The notes beneath the pieces were generated by a model. The model saw only the letters and a list, made by a program, of their open reading frames with translations, did not search any database and was not told where the DNA came from. A stretch of 53,375 nt of DNA from Chloroflexota bacterium (GTDB lineage: Bacteria; Chloroflexota; Dehalococcoidia; UBA2247; RBG-13-53-26). Both the position numbers and the translations under genes were made by a program. Position 1 is the first letter of the stretch. Every line of letters begins with the position of its first letter. Below are positions 8,729 to 15,537 of this stretch, in pieces. The DNA lies in the NCBI GenBank assembly GCA_016875915.1, contig VGOM01000001.1:96178-149552 (forward strand), given 5' to 3'.

Positions 8729-8935
8729 CTAGCTGTACGCCCAGAAGTCGTTGTCGTTGGCAGTGCCGGTGTGGTAGACCCTTAGGGTGATGGCCACTAC
8801 CCAGGAGGCCACCAGGCCGATGAAGCCCAGTTGGACGCTGTAGACATCGGTGCAGAGTCCCAGGGTGACCACCAGGATTCCCAGTCCCATCAGGAAGACC
8901 ACCAGGGCGTTGATCTCGTTTCTGTTGCTTCTCAT
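8729..8935 (-). CDS. Small two-helix membrane protein (copy 1)
   Basis: A 68-aa protein with two hydrophobic helices (about residues 9-26 and 34-50) joined by a short loop with the sequence GLCTDVYSVQLGF, then VASWVVAITLRVYH and a short polar tail. AGGAGG lies just upstream of the chosen ATG at 8935. A near-identical paralogue is encoded at 10609-10812, and a doubled version of the same module on the opposite strand at 9207-9551. No known family is recognised. It is probably an inner-membrane protein; the conserved TDxYS loop suggests a specific function. Confidence 0.8.
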   Translation of the reverse strand: MRSNRNEINALVVFLMGLGILVVTLGLCTDVYSVQLGFIGLVASWVVAITLRVYHTGTANDNDFWAYS

Positions 8936-8983
8936 TTCGCACCTCCTTTTGTTGTCTGACTTGATGGTAAGCCCTCTGAGGGG

Positions 8984-9021
8984 CAAGGTGTTATCAAGTG
9001 GGCTACACCGCGACTGTAAAC
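8984..9021 (-). promoter_or_regulatory. Conserved control block upstream of mini-operon copy 1
   Basis: Thirty-eight nucleotides identical to 10861-10898, although flanking leader sequence has diverged, which points to a promoter or operator. On the minus strand it holds TTTACA and, 19 nt on, GATAAC (four of six matches to TATAAT). ATCAAGT at 8993-8999 is inverted relative to ACTTGAT at 8959-8965 and 9020-9026. Binding by the neighbouring Crp-family proteins is an untested idea. Confidence 0.45.
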
Positions 9022-9074
9022 TTGATTGCACTCCCGGGCTGAAGTTGCCCTCCCCCGGGGGACTCGACAGCCAC

Positions 9075-9103
9075 TTCACAAGCGAACCTCCGAGGGCTAC
9101 AAT
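9075..9103 (+). promoter_or_regulatory. Promoter for the doubled membrane module gene and crp-like gene 1
   Basis: TTCACA (9075-9080) and TACAAT (9098-9103), each five of six matches to consensus, are exactly 17 nt apart. The predicted leader is about 97 nt and includes a small CTGCC/GGCAG hairpin. The region diverges from the minus-strand mini-operon. Confidence 0.65.
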
Positions 9104-9206
9104 CTGGGGAGTTCCTGTTTCATCCGATCTTGTGCGTCCACTAACCTATGACGACCTGCCCACTGGCAGGCCGGCGTAGGGAGTGGAGCCTGAAAGGAGG
9201 CACACC

Positions 9207-9551
9207 ATGGGTGGCCAGAATCGCGCAGTAGCCGCCGTCACCGTATTCCTCATCGGCATTGGTGTCCTGATCCAGGTGATAGGTCTCCTCACCGATCTCT
9301 ACAGCTACAAGGCGGGCTTCCTTGGGTTGCTCGCTGCCGTGGTTGTGGCCATCTCGTTTCTGGTCTACCATCGCCGCGGTGCCAGAGATGCTACGGTAGT
9401 ATTCCTGCTGGGTCTGGGCCTTGTCCTCCAGGTCTTCGGTCCCCTCACCGATCTCTACAGCTACAAGGTCGGATTCGTGGGACTGGTGGCTTCCTGGGTA
9501 GTGGCTATCACACTCCGGGTCTACTACGGGCGCTCCTCCAGATATGACTGA
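9207..9551 (+). CDS. Membrane protein made of two tandem copies of the two-helix module
   Basis: A 114-aa protein with four predicted helices. Residues ~8-58 and ~62-108 repeat the same unit, each containing LTDLYSYK and a following GF. The DNA repeats with a 156-bp period and includes a 25-nt identical run (9288-9312 and 9444-9468), so the internal duplication is recent or homogenised. The second half is nearly identical to the proteins encoded on the other strand at 8729-8935 and 10609-10812 (VASWVVAITLRVY). AGGAGG lies 7 nt before the ATG at 9207. It is followed after 24 nt by a Crp-family gene, probably in one transcript. The family is not recognised. Confidence 0.82.
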   Translation: MGGQNRAVAAVTVFLIGIGVLIQVIGLLTDLYSYKAGFLGLLAAVVVAISFLVYHRRGARDATVVFLLGLGLVLQVFGPLTDLYSYKVGFVGLVASWVVAITLRVYYGRSSRYD

Positions 9552-9575
9552 CCTGCCGCGCAGTGGTTTGACGAG

Positions 9576-10298
9576 ATGGAAGACACAGCATTCCTGGCCA
9601 AGGTCCCCCTGTTCGCCTCGCTGAAGGCCGATCATCTGGCCGAACTTGCCGCCAAGCTGAAGACCCGCAACTACCGCCGGGGTGAGGTCATCTTCTGGCA
9701 GAATGATCCCGCATCTGATGTGCACATCATCAGGAGTGGTCAGGTGAAGATCAGCGCCACGTCTGTGGAGGGAGAAGAGATCATCATGGCCATCTTGACC
9801 CCCGGAGATTCATTCGGAGAGATATCTCTCCTGGATGGCCAGCCTCGCTCCGCCAGTGCCATGGCCATGGACAATACGCAGACCGTGACACTCAATCGCG
9901 CGGACTTCCTGAACGTCATGAGCAGGAATCCGGGAATGATGGGCATAGTGCTGGCCTCTCTGGCAGCTGGTTGGCGAAGGACCAGCCACCTGTTGGAGGA
10001 TGCCATGTTTCTGGACATTCCCGGTCGGCTGGGCAAGCGCCTGCTGCAGTTGGCCGAGAAGCATGGTCTCAAGACCGAGAAGGGCATCGAGATAGACTTG
10101 CACCTGACACACAATGATCTGGCTGCTGCTCTCGGGGTGAGCCCTGCCACCCTGAAGAGGCACCTCCGTGTCCTGAGCGACAGCGGACTCATAGCTGTCG
10201 AAAGTAGGCAGGCAGCCGTACTACCGCCCGACATATCCGCCGACGAGGAACGCATCACCATACTCCGCCCCGGGGATTTGGGCCGGCACGTCCAGTAG
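9576..10298 (+). CDS. Crp/Fnr-family transcription regulator 1
   Basis: A 240-aa regulator with an N-terminal cyclic-nucleotide-binding beta-roll (about 10-125), a dimerisation helix and a C-terminal winged helix (about 155-225) with LTHNDLAAALGVSPATLKRH as the recognition region. The phosphate-binding cassette is intact: GDSFGEISLLDG followed by PRSA, keeping the Glu, Arg and Ser that contact cAMP in E. coli Crp. No Fnr-type cysteine cluster is present. A close paralogue lies at 14419-15099, and a class III cyclase gene lies between them. cAMP responsiveness is inferred. There is no strong ribosome-binding site; the same short leader precedes the paralogue. Confidence 0.9.
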   Translation: MEDTAFLAKVPLFASLKADHLAELAAKLKTRNYRRGEVIFWQNDPASDVHIIRSGQVKISATSVEGEEIIMAILTPGDSFGEISLLDGQPRSASAMAMDNTQTVTLNRADFLNVMSRNPGMMGIVLASLAAGWRRTSHLLEDAMFLDIPGRLGKRLLQLAEKHGLKTEKGIEIDLHLTHNDLAAALGVSPATLKRHLRVLSDSGLIAVESRQAAVLPPDISADEERITILRPGDLGRHVQ

Positions 10299-10368
10299 GC
10301 TGGTTCAGGTATGCCGGCGATGCAGTCGGACGCAGATACTCCTCGGGGGTTGTCTGTCAGAGATGCAA

Positions 10369-10423
10369 AACGATGAACCCCCCGATTCGGGGGGTCTATC
10401 GTTCAGAAAGGGGGGCGCCTTTC
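10369..10423 (-). terminator. Double hairpin / terminator of mini-operon copy 2
   Basis: 10369-10384 pairs with 10388-10403, the same stem as in copy 1 but with a mismatch and a G-T pair; on the minus strand TTTTG follows. A second AGAAAGG/CCTTTCT hairpin follows at 10405-10423. It also lies between the convergent crp-like gene and the mini-operon and may end both transcripts. Confidence 0.72.
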
Positions 10424-10432
10424 TTGATGTGT

Positions 10433-10573
10433 CTAGAACTGGTACTCATACTCTTGGCAGTCGTCGCAGGGTCCGCAGATCAGCCGGAGCAGGCCACGGC
10501 CCAGGGTGCCGATGGCGATGATAGGGTAGAGCATCACTGCCAGGGGTCCCGCTTCTCTCATCTCTCTTGCCAT
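10433..10573 (-). CDS. Tiny membrane protein with CGPCDDC motif (copy 2)
   Basis: A 46-aa paralogue of the product of 8550-8693, with the same hydrophobic helix and EYEYQF end. It lacks one residue pair near the start and has CGPCDDCQEYEYQF at the end, adding a cysteine. The ribosome-binding site GGAGG is kept, and it follows the 67-aa membrane protein gene by 35 nt as in copy 1. Function unknown. Confidence 0.7.
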   Translation of the reverse strand: MAREMREAGPLAVMLYPIIAIGTLGRGLLRLICGPCDDCQEYEYQF

Positions 10574-10608
10574 TTTCCTTGCCTCCTTCCCTTCTCGATC
10601 CTCAAGCC

Positions 10609-10812
10609 TTAGCTGTATGCCCAGAAGTCGGTGTCATTGGCTGTGCCGGTGTGGTAGACCCTTAGGGTGATGGCCACCACCCAGGAGGCCACCAGACCGA
10701 TGAAGCCCAGCTGGACGCTGTAGATATCGGTGCAGAGTCCCAGGGTGACCACCAGGATTCCCAGTCCCATCAGGAAGACCACCAGGGCGTTGATCTCATT
10801 TCTGTTTTCCAT
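10609..10812 (-). CDS. Small two-helix membrane protein (copy 2)
   Basis: A 67-aa paralogue of the product of 8729-8935, differing at only a few positions (MENRNE start, TDIYS instead of TDVYS, NDTDF near the end). GAGGAGG precedes the ATG at 10812. Both two-helix segments and the WVVAITLRVYH stretch are kept. Conservation of the frame between copies while leader DNA diverged shows selection for the protein. Function unknown. Confidence 0.8.
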   Translation of the reverse strand: MENRNEINALVVFLMGLGILVVTLGLCTDIYSVQLGFIGLVASWVVAITLRVYHTGTANDTDFWAYS

Positions 10813-10860
10813 TTCATGCCTCCTCTTGTTGTCTGGCTTCATGGTAGACCCTGTGAGGGC

Positions 10861-10898
10861 CAAGGTGTTATCAAGTGGGCTACACCGCGACTGTAAAC
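10861..10898 (-). promoter_or_regulatory. Conserved control block upstream of mini-operon copy 2
   Basis: Identical over 38 nt to 8984-9021. Here the outer ACTTGAT elements of copy 1 have diverged while ATCAAGTGGGC and the TTTACA-like -35 remain, which narrows the important part to this core. Confidence 0.45.
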
Positions 10899-10933
10899 CT
10901 GATTACACCCCGGCGGCCGTGCAGGGTGGTGCT

Positions 10934-10963
10934 TTGGTTCAGACACCTGGTTTGTGATATCAT
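10934..10963 (+). promoter_or_regulatory. Extended -10 promoter for the adenylate cyclase gene
   Basis: TATCAT (10958-10963, five of six) carries an upstream TGA, forming an extended -10 element; TTGGTT at 10934-10939 is a weak -35 at 18 nt. The gene starts 45 nt downstream. Confidence 0.5.
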
Positions 10964-11008
10964 CCCAGTCGAGGGTTCCTCATCCACTTCCGGTCAGGGG
11001 GTGACCGC

Positions 11009-14000
11009 ATGAGATGCCCCAAATGCCAGGCTGACAATAGGCAAGGCGCCAGGTTCTGCGATCAGTGCGGTGCCCCGCTTGCTCTCACCTGCCCCAGTTG
11101 TGAGGCTGAGGTAGGGCAGAGGGCCAGATTCTGCGATCAGTGTGGTCACGACCTGAGCAAGCCCAGAACGGCTATCGCCATCGACTACACCAAACCCCAG
11201 AGCTACACCCCCAAGTTTCTGGCGGACAAGATACTCAAAGACCGCAGCTCTCTGGAGGGAGAGAGGAAGCTGGTCACGGTGCTCTTTGCCGACGTGGCCA
11301 ACTACACCGCCATGTCGGGGAAATTGGACTCAGAAGAATGCCATCAGATCATGGACGGCTGCTTCCAGATACTAATGGACGAGATCCACAGATATGAAGG
11401 GACGATCAACCAATTCACTGGAGATGGGGTCATGGCCCTCTTTGGAGCCCCGGTATCCCATGAAGACCATGGCCAGAGGGCCTGTCATGCTGCCCTGGCC
11501 ATCCAGAAAGCCCTGGAAACATATGGAGAGAAGGTCAAGAGGGACTGTGGGGCAGAGTTCAAGATGAGGATAGGCCTCAACTCCGGGCCGGTGATAGTGG
11601 GGTCGATTGGCAATGACCTGAGGATGGACTACACCGCCCAGGGTGACACCACCAACCTGGCCTCGAGGATGCAGGCAATGGCCGAGCCGGGGACCATCCT
11701 GGCAGGCCCGGACACCTACAAGATGGCCCGGGACTTCTTCAGATTCAAAGCTCTGGGCAGGAAGGCGGTGAAGGGCAAAGAGGGGCTGACAGAAGCCCAC
11801 GAATTGCTGGGAGCCACCGAAGTGGCCACCCGCATCGAAGCCTCGGTCCTCCGCGGACTCACCCGCTTCGTTGGGCGCGACAGAGAGATGGCCACCCTGA
11901 AAGAGGCCTTCGAGAAATCGAAGGCAGGCTCCGGACAGATCGTGGCACTGGTGGGAGAGGCCGGGGTGGGCAAGTCCAGACTGCTCCTGGAACTGAAGCG
12001 GTCGTTGCCCGAAGGAGAATTCACCTTCCTCCAAGGCCGTTGTCTGCACTATGGCGGCTCAATGCCCTATCTGCCCTTCCTGGACGTCCTCAGGGCCTAC
12101 TTTGGCATAGAGGAAGGCGACCGCGAGTACCTCATCAAGAAGAAGATGGCCGAGAAGACGGTGCAGCTTGATGAGAAACTCAGGGATGCCCTGCCGCCCC
12201 TGCAGGACATCCTCTCCCTAGATGCAGAGGACGAGGCCTACCGCAGGCTGGATGCCCCTCTGAAGAGGATGAAGGTCTTCGAGGCCATCAGGGACATGCT
12301 CATCCGTGAAAGCCAGAACAAGCCGCTTGTCCTGGCCATCGAGGACCTGCACTGGATAGACAAGACCTCCGAGGAGTTCCTGGGATACCTCATCGGTTTC
12401 CTGGCCAATACCCCCATCCTTCTCCTGCTGCTCTACCGGCCGGAGTACACCCACCAGTGGGCCAGCAAGTCCTACTACCGCCAGATAGGGGTGGATCAAC
12501 TGTCCCTCACCTCCAGCGCCGAGCTGGTGCAGTTCATCCTGGAGGAGGGAGAGGTCGCCCCTGAATTGAAGAACCTCATCCTGACCACCGCTGCCGGCAA
12601 TCCACTGTTCATGGAGGAGTTCACCCATGCCCTGCTGGAGAACGGGTCCATTGAGAGGAAGGATCACCGCTATGTGCTGACCCGGAAGGCCTCCGAGATA
12701 CCCATTCCCGGCACCATCCAGGGTATCATCGCGGCCCGCATGGACCGACTGGAGGACAACCTGAAGCGGACCATGCAGGTGGCTTCCGTCATCGGCAGGG
12801 ACTTCGCCTTCCGCATCCTCCAGACCATCACCGGCATGAGGGAGGAACTGAAGTCCTACCTGGTCAATCTGCAGGGCCTGGAGTTCATTTACGAGAAGAG
12901 CCTCTTCCCCGAGCTGGAATATGTCTTCAAGCATGCTTTGACTCAGGAGGTAGCCTACAACTCCCTGCTTGTCAAGAGGCGGAGGGATATCCACGAGAGG
13001 ATCGGCAAGGCCATCGAGGAGATCTACGCCGACAGACTGGACGAGTTCTACGAGATGCTGGCGCATCACTACCTCCTGGCCGAGAGCTGGGAGAAGGCCC
13101 TCCACTACCTGAAGCTCTCCGGACAGAAGGCTTCACTCAGCTTCTCCCTCAGGGAAGCCCTGGGCTACTACAAACAGGCCCTCGGCGTCCTGGACCAGAT
13201 GCCGGCAACCGAGCAGAACAGGAAGGCCAGCGTGGAAATCCGTCTTCTCATGGACTTCCCCTTGTTCGGCCTGGGATTCCCCGGTGATTCCCTTGAGATC
13301 CTGCAGGAGGGGGAGCGGCTGTCAAAGGAGTTGGGGGATGAGAAGAGCCGGGCGAACTTCCAGACCATCCTGAGCTGCTGTTATGCGGCCAAGGGGCGGG
13401 CAGTGGAAGGCCTCGCTTGTGCCGAAACCGCCTTCCGGCAAGGGGAGGATAGGGGCGATCTGGACTTGCTGGTGGCCAGCGGCTGGGAACTGGTGCAGTG
13501 TGCTGCCAACCTGGGCCAGGCTCGGAAGGCAGTCGAAGTGGCTGACAGGTGCATTGCCGTGCTGGAGAGGGTGCACAGGGAAGCCGACTACTTCGGCCGG
13601 CCATTCAACACATATTCTGTTCTTCTGGCCATGCAGGGCATGGCCATGGGCTACATGGGCAATTTCAGGGAAGCGGAGGAGCGTTGCGAGAAATCCCTCC
13701 GCTTCGTGCGCAGGATAGACAACCGCTATGGCCTGACCATCGTCGAAGTGGCATACGGTGTCATGTTCACTTTGAAAGGTGACGCGGTGCGCGCTCTGGA
13801 GCACCTCCGAGATGCCATCCAGCATTGTGAGGCGACACAGTTCGTCTACATGTCCGCTTGCACTCACAGCGGACTGGGCATGGCACACGTCTATCTCGGA
13901 GACATGAAGGCGGCTAGACGGCATCTGGAGCGGGCCATCGAGATCAACACTGATGCGGGCATGTCCTTCTACCAATCTGTACCGTATGCCTTCCTGGGAA

Positions 14001-14380
14001 TGATGCATTTCCTCTCGGGGGACTTGGTGAGCGCTCAACACTGCGCGGAGGAGGCTGTAAGGCTGGCTCAACGGAATGCCGAGAGAGCCTATGAGGGCTT
14101 TTCATGGCTTGTCTTGGGAGGGGTTCTAGGCGCAGCTAGACCCTCGGAGAACGCCAGGGCGGAGGAGTACATTCTGAAGGGGATCGCTATCGAAGAGGAG
14201 ATCGAGGCTCGGGCATTCTCCTGCATGGGACGGCTGCTCCTGGGACGGCACTATGCCGGCAGCGGTCAGCGGGGCAAGGCCCTGGAACTGCTGACCACCG
14301 CCCGGGCGATGGCCGAAGAGATGGGCATGGATTTCTGGTTGGCCATGAGTCGCGATGCCATCAGGAAGTTGGAGCAGTGA
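11009..14380 (+). CDS. Class III adenylate/guanylate cyclase fused to AAA ATPase and TPR-like region
   Basis: A 1123-aa signalling protein. Two zinc ribbons stand at the N-terminus (C3, C6, C17, C20 and C28, C31, C42, C45). The cyclase domain (about 86-265) has both metal aspartates, D95 in LFADVANYT and D139 in FTGDG, plus the N216 and R220 transition-state residues in TTNLASR. The usual adenine-selecting lysine is Gln (Q135) and its partner position is T209, so the substrate should be tested. An STAND/AAA ATPase follows with GEAGVGKSR (316-324) and LAIEDLHWID near 440-450. The C-terminal ~430 residues look like helical TPR-type repeats. A modest GGGTG precedes the ATG. It is followed 38 nt later by the second Crp-like gene, suggesting a local cyclic-nucleotide circuit. 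Confidence 0.92.
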   Translation: MRCPKCQADNRQGARFCDQCGAPLALTCPSCEAEVGQRARFCDQCGHDLSKPRTAIAIDYTKPQSYTPKFLADKILKDRSSLEGERKLVTVLFADVANYTAMSGKLDSEECHQIMDGCFQILMDEIHRYEGTINQFTGDGVMALFGAPVSHEDHGQRACHAALAIQKALETYGEKVKRDCGAEFKMRIGLNSGPVIVGSIGNDLRMDYTAQGDTTNLASRMQAMAEPGTILAGPDTYKMARDFFRFKALGRKAVKGKEGLTEAHELLGATEVATRIEASVLRGLTRFVGRDREMATLKEAFEKSKAGSGQIVALVGEAGVGKSRLLLELKRSLPEGEFTFLQGRCLHYGGSMPYLPFLDVLRAYFGIEEGDREYLIKKKMAEKTVQLDEKLRDALPPLQDILSLDAEDEAYRRLDAPLKRMKVFEAIRDMLIRESQNKPLVLAIEDLHWIDKTSEEFLGYLIGFLANTPILLLLLYRPEYTHQWASKSYYRQIGVDQLSLTSSAELVQFILEEGEVAPELKNLILTTAAGNPLFMEEFTHALLENGSIERKDHRYVLTRKASEIPIPGTIQGIIAARMDRLEDNLKRTMQVASVIGRDFAFRILQTITGMREELKSYLVNLQGLEFIYEKSLFPELEYVFKHALTQEVAYNSLLVKRRRDIHERIGKAIEEIYADRLDEFYEMLAHHYLLAESWEKALHYLKLSGQKASLSFSLREALGYYKQALGVLDQMPATEQNRKASVEIRLLMDFPLFGLGFPGDSLEILQEGERLSKELGDEKSRANFQTILSCCYAAKGRAVEGLACAETAFRQGEDRGDLDLLVASGWELVQCAANLGQARKAVEVADRCIAVLERVHREADYFGRPFNTYSVLLAMQGMAMGYMGNFREAEERCEKSLRFVRRIDNRYGLTIVEVAYGVMFTLKGDAVRALEHLRDAIQHCEATQFVYMSACTHSGLGMAHVYLGDMKAARRHLERAIEINTDAGMSFYQSVPYAFLGMMHFLSGDLVSAQHCAEEAVRLAQRNAERAYEGFSWLVLGGVLGAARPSENARAEEYILKGIAIEEEIEARAFSCMGRLLLGRHYAGSGQRGKALELLTTARAMAEEMGMDFWLAMSRDAIRKLEQ

Positions 14381-14418
14381 ATGCGGCGGGATGACCCGCT
14401 ATATTGAGGTTTGATGAG

Positions 14419-15099
14419 ATGGAAGACGCAGCGTTCCTGGCCAAGGTTCCACTGTTCGCCTCTTTGAAGGCTGATCATCTGGCTGAGCTGGCGGCCAAGC
14501 TGAAGACCCGCAGCTACCGTCGGGGTGAGGTCATCTTCCATCAGGATGACCCCGGGTCCGACCTGCACATCGTCAAGAGCGGCCAGGTGAAGATCGCCAC
14601 CTCGTCTCCCGAGGGGGAGGAGATCATCATGGCCTTGCTCACCGCCGGCGACTCCTTCGGAGAGATCGCCCTGCTGGATGGGAAGCCCCGCTCCGCCGGC
14701 GCCGTTGCCATGGAGGCTACCCAGACGCTGACGTTGAACCGGGATGACTTCCTGGGCATCTTGACCGCCAATGCCGATATGGTCAGGGCCATCCTGGCCT
14801 CCGTGGCCACCGGCTGGCGGAAGACCAGCCATCTGCTGGAGGACGCCATGTTCCTGGACCTGCCGGCCCGGCTGGCCAAGCGGCTGTTGGAACTGGCTGA
14901 GAAGCACGGCATCAAGAGCGCCGGCGGCACTGAGATAGACCTCCAGCTGACCCAGCAGGACCTGGCTGCCGCCGTGGGTGTCAGTCGGGTGGCCATGAAC
15001 AGGCAGCTCGGCCTGTTTCAGGATAGCGGGCTGATCTCCCTTGAGAAGAAGCGCATCGTCATCCTCCGCCCCGATGAGCTGAAGAAGCGCATCTACTAG
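14419..15099 (+). CDS. Crp/Fnr-family transcription regulator 2
   Basis: A 226-aa paralogue of the regulator at 9576-10298, near-identical over the first ~40 residues (MEDAAFLAKVPLFASLKADH). The phosphate-binding cassette GDSFGEIALLDG-PRSAG keeps Glu, Arg and Ser. The helix-turn-helix differs (LTQQDLAAAVGVSRVAMNRQ), so the two proteins probably read different operators or compete. The ATG at 14419 is chosen because it matches the paralogue's start; a TTG lies 15 nt upstream. Its position directly behind the cyclase gene suggests co-transcription and that it responds to the cyclase product. Confidence 0.9.
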   Translation: MEDAAFLAKVPLFASLKADHLAELAAKLKTRSYRRGEVIFHQDDPGSDLHIVKSGQVKIATSSPEGEEIIMALLTAGDSFGEIALLDGKPRSAGAVAMEATQTLTLNRDDFLGILTANADMVRAILASVATGWRKTSHLLEDAMFLDLPARLAKRLLELAEKHGIKSAGGTEIDLQLTQQDLAAAVGVSRVAMNRQLGLFQDSGLISLEKKRIVILRPDELKKRIY

Positions 15100-15212
15100 A
15101 CCCGGGCTCACTCCGATCCTAGGGGTCGGCGTGGCTTTGCTTGGGAAAGGGGCAGCCGCAGGCCGCACCGCGAAGTGCTCCGAAGTGTTACATTTTCGTG
15201 TCATTATTGGCC

Positions 15213-15226
15213 TGACGCACGCGTCA
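15213..15226. promoter_or_regulatory. Palindrome TGACGC-AC-GCGTCA, possible operator
   Basis: Perfect 6-bp arms with a 2-nt centre, about 57 nt upstream of the transcription start predicted from the promoter at 15241-15270. That is a typical distance for an activator of the Crp family. The sequence is not the E. coli Crp consensus. The crp-like gene 2 ends 113 nt upstream. Confidence 0.35.
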
Positions 15227-15240
15227 CGCTCAATTCTGCG

Positions 15241-15270
15241 TTGACAACGCTTGAGAGTGTGTGCTACACA
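15241..15270 (+). promoter_or_regulatory. Promoter in the crp2-to-orphan-gene spacer
   Basis: A perfect TTGACA (15241-15246), an 18-nt spacer and TACACA (15265-15270) preceded by TGC as an extended -10. Transcription would start near 15277 and run through the structured element at 15309-15363 toward the gene at 15538. Confidence 0.5.
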
Positions 15271-15308
15271 ATCAAGCGGGCAGCCGAAGAAAGCAGAGTG
15301 CGGGGAGA

Positions 15309-15363
15309 GGGCTGGTGGGTATGGCAGGAGATGCCACTGCAAAGGAGGGTAAACCACCAGCCC
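15309..15363 (+). ncRNA. Structured RNA element candidate (long stem with inner hairpin)
   Basis: GGGCTGGTGG (15309-15318) is the exact reverse complement of CCACCAGCCC (15354-15363). Inside the 35-nt loop TGGCA pairs with TGCCA around a short GGAGA loop, followed by a purine-rich single-stranded part with AAAGGAGGGTAAA. It lies about 32 nt downstream of the predicted transcription start and 175 nt before the next gene. It could be a cis-regulatory leader or a small RNA. No known riboswitch class is identified. Confidence 0.35.
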
Positions 15364-15537
15364 CTACAATATTATACCATCCGGTTGTCGCCACGTTGTT
15401 GGCCTGATCTGTGGCTGCCGATACCCCGCCATGATCGCCTGATCCTAACTGCGGCGGCAATGAGATGTCCTGAGGGAGATCGCTTACGTGTATTTGTCAG
15501 AACAGCTGGCTGTCTCTAGATCTGCGGGGGGCGAGTC

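Larger units (their letters stand above)
8485..9021. repeat. Direct repeat copy 1: terminator + two tiny genes + control region
   Basis: About 537 bp that recur at 10368-10898 in the same orientation with scattered substitutions and small indels. Each copy holds, reading the minus strand, a conserved 38-nt control block, a 67-68-aa membrane protein gene, a 46-47-aa gene and two hairpins. Long runs are identical, for example the control block at 8984-9021 and 10861-10898. Substitutions inside the reading frames keep both frames intact, so both copies appear functional. No target-site duplication or transposase accompanies them. Confidence 0.93.
10368..10898. repeat. Direct repeat copy 2 of the mini-operon unit
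   Basis: About 531 bp matching 8485-9021 in the same orientation. The two copies flank the plus-strand membrane-module/crp-like pair, so that 1.3-kb segment is bracketed by direct repeats. Recombination between the copies would delete it; gene conversion could keep the copies similar. Confidence 0.93.
15100..15537. other. 438-nt intergenic region with promoter, palindrome and structured element
   Basis: No convincing protein gene is seen on either strand. The stretch is less GC-rich than its surroundings. It holds a palindrome (15213-15226), a promoter (15241-15270) and a long inverted repeat (15309-15363), each listed separately, then an A/T-rich patch CTACAATATTATACC near 15365-15379. It may be a long regulated leader for the 92-aa gene or a small-RNA locus. 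Confidence 0.6.

Noticed and set aside
8485-10898. The ~530-bp direct repeats as insertion-sequence or transposon ends
   Set aside because: They are in direct orientation, carry conserved small genes, and show no terminal inverted repeats, transposase or target duplication.
15325-15352. GCCACTG followed by a purine-rich strand, reminiscent of a cobalamin riboswitch
   Set aside because: The other conserved blocks of that riboswitch are missing and the next gene has no link to cobalamin.
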